From NCBI GenBank assembly GCA_022843385.1, contig JALHNT010000014.1, positions 83,297 through 147,296 of the forward strand: a DNA stretch of 64,000 bases. Reading direction: 5' to 3'. The notes below the pieces were generated by a model. It made no database searches. It worked only from the letters and a program-made list of their open reading frames with translations, and was not told the origin of the DNA. Below, piece by piece: positions 47,376-55,500 of this stretch (the stretch's first letter is position 1; each line of letters opens with the position of its first letter). Made by a program: the position numbers and the translations under genes. The DNA is from Anaerolineae bacterium (lineage in GTDB: Bacteria > Chloroflexota > Anaerolineae > Aggregatilineales > Phototrophicaceae).

Positions 47376-47995
47376 TCCACACCAACCAGTTCATCGACAA
47401 GATGTTCGCTCACCGGTTGTAACTGCCGTTTGAGCTGCTCATGCGCCAGCCGCACCCGGCTCTCAGCGGTCTTCTGCGGACACCCCAGGACTTCGGCCAT
47501 CTCGCGGAAGGTCAACCCATGCCCGTAGCGCAGGATGATCGCTTCACGCAAACGGGGCGTCAGTGTGGTCAACGCCGATTCGATAGTGTCCTTCGCCGTG
47601 CGATCCGCCAGACGGACTTCCGGGGCTTCCCAGCGTGGTGCCGGCAGATCGGACGACAGCAGCCCAAACAAGTTGAAGGGACGCCCACGCCGGTACATAT
47701 TGCGACAACGACTGAGGGCGATGGTATACAACCAGGTTTTGAACGACGCCTTGCTGGCATCGTAACGTCGCAGATTCTTGAAAGCGTAAACGAAGGCTTC
47801 CTGCATCACATCCTCGGCATCCTGGCGGTTCATCAGGACGCCGTAGCAAAGGCGATAAATCAACGGCGAACATTGGTCATACAGGGCGGAGAAAGCGCTC
47901 TGGTCGCCCTTCAGACATTGTTGAATCAAATCATGCATGGCATCTGGCTGCTGGCTCATGGGTTGGCTCATTCCGTTCCGCGCATCACCATTCAT
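47369..47995 (-). CDS. ECF-type RNA polymerase sigma factor
   Basis: The protein has 208 residues. Region 2 is visible as 'YDQCSPLIYRLCYGVLMNRQ', 'DAEDVMQEAFVYAF' and 'SFKTWLYTIALSRCRNMYRR', and region 4 as 'LTPRLREAIILRYGHGLTFREMAEVLGC' with 'AESRVRLAHEQLKRQL' (each quoted in part). It should direct RNA polymerase to envelope-response promoters and is kept in check by the anti-sigma factor encoded next. In-frame ATGs at residues 9, 13 and 20 leave the exact start open. It sits inside the membrane glycosyltransferase cluster. Confidence 0.92.
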   Translation of the reverse strand: MNGDARNGMSQPMSQQPDAMHDLIQQCLKGDQSAFSALYDQCSPLIYRLCYGVLMNRQDAEDVMQEAFVYAFKNLRRYDASKASFKTWLYTIALSRCRNMYRRGRPFNLFGLLSSDLPAPRWEAPEVRLADRTAKDTIESALTTLTPRLREAIILRYGHGLTFREMAEVLGCPQKTAESRVRLAHEQLKRQLQPVSEHLVDELVGVEW

Positions 47996-48021
47996 TTATA
48001 CAAGCAATGCTTGCGGATTCC

Positions 48022-49899
48022 TTACCGTTCATCCGCTGGCAGCCCATCATACACATCCTGCCGCAGCCAGAGAACGGTCACATCCGACGGCATCGCCCCG
48101 GTGAGCGTCCGGCGCTGCATCCACCAGCCCCAAAAGCTGGTCAGGTCAATATTGGTGAAGTTCCAGGCGGTGTGGATGACAAAGCGCTGACCGACATAGG
48201 GACCACCCAGGTCGGGCGGCTCCGGCACATCCGGCAAGAGCAAGATTTCCTGCCCGCGCACCAGACTACCTGCTGGTATGTACTCGACGTTAGGGAAATC
48301 GCGCAGGAGCCAGGCCACCACCCCATCGTCGGCCACCTGGGCTGTCACCGGAATCTTGGGGAAACCACTGGTCTCACGATCAGAGAGCTGCATCAGCGTC
48401 TGACGCAGCAAGCGGGTTTCGCCACTGGTCGGGTTGCGATTCCACAATTCGATCGGTTGGTCGGCGTTGGTGACGGCAACATGCCACCCGCTGCCCAAAC
48501 TGGTCACCAGCGCGAAGCCCAGCAGACCAACCACCGCGCCGCGCAGCGTCGTCCCTTCGCCCCATACACTCGACGCCAGAAAGTATCCGATCACCAGAAT
48601 CAACAGGCCGATGACCAGCCAGACCACATTGTAGGCGTTCAGGTTGGTCAACTGGAACGGCGTCGAACCATCGGTGACGAGGGCGCGCCCCAATGATTGC
48701 AGATGAATGGTCAGCAGGACACAGACCGCCACCACCCCTAACGCCACCACCCAGCGGCTCCATTCTGGCGTATCCCACCACAATACATCCTGTTCCGGCG
48801 ACAGCAGGTCATTGACGACCACGCTCGCCAGACCGGTCAGCGGGAAAACCAGCCACAGCGCATGTTCTGGCCCGGCACCGCTGTAGAGCAAGACAAACAC
48901 GCTCACCAGCAGCGACCAGCCCAGCAGGAAACGATCTAAGGCGCTCCACGCCAGCCGACGCCGAGAACGCCACACCGCGAAGGCCGCCAGCACCCAGATC
49001 AGCGGCTCATAAAACAACGACACCAGCAGCGGAAAAGCGAAGGGTTGGTTAGTTCGGCCTTCGGTCAGGCCGCGCAGGGCAGCCGTCAGGAGTTCACCCA
49101 CCGCACTCAGACCCGCCGGATAGAGCAGGAACATCGTGCTGACCAGGACGACCAGCACTAGAGCGAGCAGGCCAGCCGAAACCCAGGGCCAGATCGCCCA
49201 GCGTTGGCTGAACTGTTCCTGACGCAGCGTTTCATCTTCACCGGCATCCTGATCGCGCCGGCGCAAGCGCCATCCCAGCAGAAATCCTCCGACGATCAGA
49301 ATCACCAGCAGAAAAACCCCAGTTGGCTCGATCAATAACACTAACGCGGCAGCGGAGATTGTCGTCAGAATGGCAAAGCGTGGCTCGGCGCTTTCCCAAT
49401 AGCGCCACATCGCCCAAGTCCCTGACAGCGCCACCAGCAGCGACCACACCGCCGGAACATCCAGCCGTGAACTCGCCAGCAGCACCGGCGAACAGGCCAA
49501 CATCAGGCTGAAGATCAGCGTGCGCCCCGGCCCCAGCAAACGGCGGAACAACAGTGGACTGACCGTGAGCAGCGCTCCAGCCAGCGCGGTTGCGATGCGC
49601 GCCGCGAATTCCGAAGCACCCAGCACACTGAAGGAGACACTGTGCAAGGCAAACAGCAGCGGACTTTCGGGAACAATGAGCGAACCAGCGGCATCAGGAT
49701 AGACCACGCGCCAGGCGGCCAATGCCTGCCGCGCTTCCCGCTCAGTGAGCGGCACCACATCCAACTGTGCCAGACGCAGCGTCAGCGCCAGGACCACCAG
49801 CGCGATATAGGCCAGCATTTCCCCATTCACAACCCAGCCACGCGACGATGCTTCTACAGTGCGGCTCGGCGGGCTTTCAATCAGCGGGCTTACTTCCAT
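48022..49899 (-). CDS. GT39-like (GT-C fold) membrane glycosyltransferase
   Basis: The protein has 625 residues. About 12 membrane helices follow a short cytoplasmic N-terminus. The first outer loop holds the acidic pair-like 'LTEREARQALAAW', and 'VPESPLLFALHSVSFSVLG' resembles the helix-loop after the GT39 acidic motif. The C-terminal 150 residues form an outer soluble domain. Such enzymes transfer sugars from polyprenyl-phosphate donors. AGGTGAGGA immediately precedes the ATG. It is 45 bases from the DUF2298 gene upstream. Confidence 0.72.
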   Translation of the reverse strand: MEVSPLIESPPSRTVEASSRGWVVNGEMLAYIALVVLALTLRLAQLDVVPLTEREARQALAAWRVVYPDAAGSLIVPESPLLFALHSVSFSVLGASEFAARIATALAGALLTVSPLLFRRLLGPGRTLIFSLMLACSPVLLASSRLDVPAVWSLLVALSGTWAMWRYWESAEPRFAILTTISAAALVLLIEPTGVFLLVILIVGGFLLGWRLRRRDQDAGEDETLRQEQFSQRWAIWPWVSAGLLALVLVVLVSTMFLLYPAGLSAVGELLTAALRGLTEGRTNQPFAFPLLVSLFYEPLIWVLAAFAVWRSRRRLAWSALDRFLLGWSLLVSVFVLLYSGAGPEHALWLVFPLTGLASVVVNDLLSPEQDVLWWDTPEWSRWVVALGVVAVCVLLTIHLQSLGRALVTDGSTPFQLTNLNAYNVVWLVIGLLILVIGYFLASSVWGEGTTLRGAVVGLLGFALVTSLGSGWHVAVTNADQPIELWNRNPTSGETRLLRQTLMQLSDRETSGFPKIPVTAQVADDGVVAWLLRDFPNVEYIPAGSLVRGQEILLLPDVPEPPDLGGPYVGQRFVIHTAWNFTNIDLTSFWGWWMQRRTLTGAMPSDVTVLWLRQDVYDGLPADER

Positions 49900-49944
49900 T
49901 CCTCACCTGTTCCGAAGTTGTTGGTTCTGCTGCAAATCCACCCG

Positions 49945-52569
49945 TCAACGCGCCGCCACCAGCGTCGGCGGCACTTCATAGAATACGCTCTGAACCCGTC
50001 CAGCGCCATCCAGCATGGCGCAAATCGGGGTCAGATTCTCGATGAACTTCTCCTCGCCACCACTGCCATATTGCTGTCGCTCGCTGGTGCCGAAGAAGAT
50101 ATAGTCAATGCCATGACGTTGAATGATCTCGGCGGCGACTTCCCAGCGTGCATCCTGATACAGCGCCGGAATATCCTGTGGACGGCTGGTAACCACCTGA
50201 TTATAAGTCGGCCCGCGCCATTGCCGCTGATGATTCTCCCAGCCCAGCACAATCGGCACACCGGTCAAGCCGGCCACACGCCCAAAAGCCGGATTGTAGG
50301 CACCGCCCAGCGCTTCCGCCACCACCAGTTGGCGATCCCCGATCTGCTGGCGGAAACACTCAATCGACTGGTAATCGCTGGCAGCAATCATGGATGGGCC
50401 GCCATCCAACGTCAAGGGGCGGGTATTCGTTCCATTGGCGTAACCACTCTCGACGAAGTTGCGGCTGTAAATCCCAAACAGGGGATACAGCATCCCCGCG
50501 CCGATAGCCAACACAACAACAGCGCTGAACGCCACGCGAACCGCCGGAACCGGACGTTCAACGCGCAGGCTGCTGAGGATCGACCAGATGGCGTAGGCGC
50601 TGGCGATGCTGAACAACACCCAGGCCTGATAGTAGAACTTGAAGATGGTGTTGATGCGGGTGCTGAAGTTATCGCGCAGGAAGAAGAATTCCGGCACGAC
50701 CACCAGGCCGATACCGAGCGCCACCAGCATCAGCGCGAAGCCAGTTTCCGGGGAATAGGTCACCAGGACCCGATCATCATGACTCAACTCGGCATCGTCA
50801 TCGCTGCGTTTGCGCTTGCTGAACAGGCTGCTTGGGAACAGGCGCGCCACAATCAAGCCAAAACCCAGCAGCAGGAGCAGCAGCGTCACCCCACCCTGAA
50901 GCCGTCGGGCGAAGATCTGCGGCAGTGCGCCCAGCAGACCGCCAAACGGTGCGACGAATTGATTGACCAGATTGAGCGCTTCCGGCACCAGCAGTGCCGC
51001 CAGCACGATCAATAACCCTGTCACCGCCATCAGCGCGATTAACAAGCCCAGAGATGCCTGCAACCCCAGCCGCCAGTTCAGCCGTTTGCCAGCCAGCCGC
51101 GCCTCATGCCACAGAAAGAAAGCCAGGATCAGCAGGAATGGGCCGAACATGATGAACAACTGGGGGAACGACGTCGGCGTGATGATGTTGGGCAGCAGCC
51201 CCGCCGCCTGTGATCGGAAGCTGATGAGGAACGGAAGATAGAACACGACCGCTATGAGCAGCAGGCTGCCGCCGAAGCCGGCCAACCGGAACCAATCCTC
51301 TTGTGACAAGCGCCCCTGCCCGCGCATCAGCCGCCGCAGCCCATCCGCCCCCACCAGCGCCGCCATATAGATCGGCCCATCCCAGGTATTGAGGAAGATC
51401 AGACCGCCAACCGCCAGCCCATAGAGCAGGAGTTCAGCGCGCTTCGGATCACGCCCCGCTAGCACCAGATTCAACGCCAACCCCAATGCCAGCAGAACGA
51501 AGGGCAGCGCCATAACATGGGGATGATTATCCGCCAGGAGAAAACTGAACTGAGGGAATTCATCGATCGGCTGGGCATACCAGTTGGGCATCACCTGCCC
51601 GGTCAGATCAAAGTCATTCAGGACGCGGCTGGAACGGAACCACCACCAGTATTCCCAGCGTCCCGGGTCGGCGCTGCCTGGTGAGAGCGTCACCGCCTGG
51701 TCATCTGGGATGCCGGCGGCCCGCGCCTGCTCTCGCTCCGGATAGGCTTCGCGGCTCTGCGTCCCGGTCAGGCTGAGATACCACTCAGGGGCAGCCCTGG
51801 TCTGATACGGCAGTTCAACCAGGGCAACCTGGAAATTCCCCATCAATGTCACCATGACCAGGGCGATTAGACCGGTCAGGATGGGTGCGAAACGGCGGCT
51901 GATCTCCTGCCCAATCTGGCGCGAGCGCACCAGATTATAGACCACGCCATAGGTCGTCAGGCCGGTCAGGGCGAAGAGCAGCGCCACAGCCAGGTTATAG
52001 CCAATCGTGCTGATGACGCCGCTGAGGTTGGCGAGCATCGCCATGATGAAGTAGCCAAAGTAGTAGTAGCTGATGGAGTACCCGGCCAACCAGCCATCGT
52101 TCGGCGGGAAAGTCGGGCTACGCATGATGCTGCTCATGAACATCAGATCCATCGGCTTCTCGGTGGAGCCGATTTCGTTCTGGTGAGCGCGGATGATGGC
52201 CCAACCCAGGAGCATGACGAAGAAGGCGACTTCACCCACGACAATCCCGGCACGATTGGCTCGCCACCAGGTGCGCCAGTCGAAGCCCTGTCCCAGGCGG
52301 AAATAGACCACCAGCGACAGCAGCAGCACGATAAGCCACGACAGGATGATCGATCCCGTCGTATTCTTGAGGAAGCCGAAGCTGCCCAGCAACCAGAATA
52401 CATAGCCGACCAGCAGCAATCCGACGGCACGCGCCAGCGTAAAGCCCTTATCCGGCAGGCTGCCTAGCAACCGAATACACAGGGGAAAAACGGCTGCCCC
52501 GGCCAGCGTGACCAGCAGCCACCAGCTTAAGACCATCCCACCTTCGCGGGCGAACCAATCAAATACCAC
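49945..52569 (-). CDS. DUF2298 ('Chlor_Arch_YYY') membrane protein
   Basis: The protein has 874 residues with about 16 membrane helices. It carries the family's landmark sequence: EKPMD (137-141), 'RSPTFPPNDGWLAGYSISYYYFG' (YYY at 168-170), DNHPH (347-351), NTWDG (394-398), 'NTIFKFYYQAW' (640-650) and 'LTGVPIVLGWENHQRQWR' (768-785). The reaction is unknown; co-occurrence with GT-C enzymes suggests a role in lipid-linked sugar use. The GTG start overlaps the previous gene by 11 bases and has GAGGA 8 bases before it. Confidence 0.85.
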   Translation of the reverse strand: MVFDWFAREGGMVLSWWLLVTLAGAAVFPLCIRLLGSLPDKGFTLARAVGLLLVGYVFWLLGSFGFLKNTTGSIILSWLIVLLLSLVVYFRLGQGFDWRTWWRANRAGIVVGEVAFFVMLLGWAIIRAHQNEIGSTEKPMDLMFMSSIMRSPTFPPNDGWLAGYSISYYYFGYFIMAMLANLSGVISTIGYNLAVALLFALTGLTTYGVVYNLVRSRQIGQEISRRFAPILTGLIALVMVTLMGNFQVALVELPYQTRAAPEWYLSLTGTQSREAYPEREQARAAGIPDDQAVTLSPGSADPGRWEYWWWFRSSRVLNDFDLTGQVMPNWYAQPIDEFPQFSFLLADNHPHVMALPFVLLALGLALNLVLAGRDPKRAELLLYGLAVGGLIFLNTWDGPIYMAALVGADGLRRLMRGQGRLSQEDWFRLAGFGGSLLLIAVVFYLPFLISFRSQAAGLLPNIITPTSFPQLFIMFGPFLLILAFFLWHEARLAGKRLNWRLGLQASLGLLIALMAVTGLLIVLAALLVPEALNLVNQFVAPFGGLLGALPQIFARRLQGGVTLLLLLLGFGLIVARLFPSSLFSKRKRSDDDAELSHDDRVLVTYSPETGFALMLVALGIGLVVVPEFFFLRDNFSTRINTIFKFYYQAWVLFSIASAYAIWSILSSLRVERPVPAVRVAFSAVVVLAIGAGMLYPLFGIYSRNFVESGYANGTNTRPLTLDGGPSMIAASDYQSIECFRQQIGDRQLVVAEALGGAYNPAFGRVAGLTGVPIVLGWENHQRQWRGPTYNQVVTSRPQDIPALYQDARWEVAAEIIQRHGIDYIFFGTSERQQYGSGGEEKFIENLTPICAMLDGAGRVQSVFYEVPPTLVAAR

Positions 52570-55500
52570 CGGCTACATCCTCTTGCAATGCAAATTGTGC
52601 GTCCTTTGTCACTTTATACACCGTTGCCGCGCCATTGTCGTAAACCACTTCCAGCAGTCCGCGCTCGACCATCGTCGGAAACTTCGCCAGACCTGCCGCC
52701 GGATAGTAGGCTTTCTCCAGACTGCTGACAATGACGTAGCTGACGTTGTAATGGCGCAGGATGTTATACGCCTGATCGATGTCGCTCGTCACATAGAAAG
52801 CATTAACATTCGCCACCCGCTGTTCGACCAGACGCGGCAGCGGATCAAAGGTGCGCTGCTGGCGCTGGTGGAAGTTCCAGCCAGTGACAGCCGGCAGCCC
52901 GGTCAGTATCGCCACCCGTCCCTGCCAGCGATATTCCCGGTCGCTCTGCCCTTCCATGATGGTCGGTGTCCCCTGGATATTCTGCTGCAACCAGCGGATC
53001 ATGTTGTAATCATCCAGCAGCGGGAACGGCGCAACGGTCGGATCGCTCTGGATGACCTGGGGATCACCCTCATACAGCGTGGCATACTGCATATAGGTCA
53101 TGCCATCCAGCGTCAGCGGCGTATCCGGTGCCATCCGATCCAGCGACCGTCCGCGCGAGGCCATGATGGGATACAGTCCGGCGGCGATCAGCAGCAGCCC
53201 CATCAGCGGATACCAGATCGAGCGCGACAGGATCGGCCAGCGCGACGAACTCTGCACCAGCCAGGCGAAGGCTGCCCCGCCCACCGCGCTGAATAACAAC
53301 CAGGCCTGAATGTAGAACTTGAACAGCGTATTCTGCCGTCCGATGTCGCCATCCAGCACCACGATCTCCACGCCCAGCGTCAAGGCCAACGCCAGACCGG
53401 CCAGCGCCAGCACATAGCGCATCTCGCGCGATTGGCCTTCGCGCAGGAACAGCACCGCCACCCACAACAGCAGCGGCAGCGCCACAATCGCCACCGGCAC
53501 CGGAGCCAGTGGCAGGCCACTGGGGCCGCGCAGCACCGGAATGCCGAACAGTGTCAGGAACACTGCCAACAGCAGCCCGCCCATCAACGCCAGGAAGCCG
53601 AGCAGCAGCGGCACAAACTTGCCCCGCAGCGCCCGCACATACACCCCGCGCAGCCAGCGCCCGGTCTCCCAGAGCAGCAGCGAGATGATGAGGAAAAGGA
53701 ATGTACCGTGAATGGTGAAATACATCCACACCTGGGTGCGCGGCCCTTCCCAGGGGAGCGCCCGGTTATAGACCGAAGAGTACCAGGTGGTGAACGGCAG
53801 CACCGCCAGAAAACTGAGACCGACGAACAGCCCAATCCGAATGACCAGTTGGAGCAGGCTCACGCGATTGAGACGGACGGTAGCCTGCCACCAGGCGAAG
53901 CCCAGCCCCAGCACACCGAGCAGCATGAAGGTGATCCAGTCCCAGGTGTTGGTCGCCCGCAGCAGCCCGATAGTCGCCGCGCCGAGGGTCAGCGCCAGCA
54001 ATTGCGCCAGCCAGCCACGTCGATCCCGTCCTGCGACCAGTATCTCGTTCAGCACAAAGATCATGGCGATGAAGAGCATCGACATGGCGATCATGTGAGC
54101 GTGCAGGTCACCGTAAAGGAAGGTGAAGAAGGGAAACTCGGCGATGGCATTACCGCCACCGTCGGGCGTCTCGCTGATGATGCGGGTCGCCGCCCAATAC
54201 CAGCGGTTGGGCGAAACATCGATGCGCCCATTCTCTCGGACAGCCTGTAGCCCGCGCAGCATACTGGCAACGGGTGAGGCCGCTTCAGCCGTCGCCTGAT
54301 CGAGCAACTGCTGCAAGGCTTCGCCGCTCGGTTCGGTTCCATTGCGAACACGGTACTCTTCGATGAGTCGCTGCTGGACCACAATCGGGTTATTGTAACC
54401 ACCGGCTGGCAGCAGCCCTTCATTCACGAACACTCCCGGCGTGTGCAGATTGCCCAGCACAACCGCTAGAATCAGGGCGGCGATGCCGGCTACCCAGGGG
54501 TTACCCAACCGCGTTGGCTGCTGGTCAACTGCTTCCGTGTCGGTCACCGGTGCAGCAATTGATGAGCGTTCGGGTTCGGTCACTTCGAAGCCACCTGGCG
54601 CATCCCCGCCAACCTGAGCCTCCAATTCAACCGAGGCTTCAGGCTCCGCGGCCAGAGGAACTTCGCGCTTACGCCTGGGGTTTTCCTTCCAGGCATTGAC
54701 CACATTGAATGCCACCGAAAAAGCGCCCATCCCCGTCAGGGCGAACAGAGTCGGGATAATCAGGTTATAGGCGACGGATGGTGACAGCCCCAGCAGCAGC
54801 ACCGGCGACCCGACAATGACGAAGCCGAAGTAGTAGTAATTGATGAAACCGCCGGAATGCCAGGGGTCAATCGGCGGGAAGACCGTGCTGCGGAGGACGC
54901 CATTGAAGTAAGCAAAATCCATCGGCTTCTCGCCGCCAAAAAACGGGTGCCACAGATCGGGGTTGGTCAACCGAATGAACAGGAAGAAACCAAACGCAAT
55001 TACGGTGATCAGTTCGATCAGGAGCAACTGCCTGACGTTCTCCCGGATGAAGCCGATGAACTCGCTCCAGCGACGGAGCAGCAGCAGAATCCCGACGATG
55101 AAGATCGCCGCCATGACGATCAGGATGCCGCTTTGTGACCACAACGGGACGCGGGCGCTGGAAGCGAACCAGGCGATCCAGGCCACCAGCACCAGTCCGG
55201 CAGCTTTAGCGAAGCTGTACCCTCTGTCGCTCAAGCCAGGGAAGAGGCTGAACAACAGCGGCCACGTCACCCAACCGAAGATCATGATTGCCAGCCACCA
55301 ACCGGCGACGGTGAACACCGGCTGCACATTGATGAGGCTGTCAATGTGGAAGCGCTGCGACCATGTGCCGTTGTCGTACTGCATCCGCGCCAGATCAGGC
55401 GGCAGTTGCAGCGCCGTCGGGATATTGCTGGCGGGCAGCGAGTACAGCGGCAGCACCCCGACCAAAGCCGGATCACAATAGAAAGCGGCCATGTTGGTGG

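Noticed and set aside
49642..51015. Long open frame (457 codons) on the + strand opposite the GT-C and DUF2298 genes
   Set aside because: It is antisense to well-supported membrane protein genes, rich in His, Gln and Arg as expected from the reverse of hydrophobic codons, and it crosses the boundary of two real genes.
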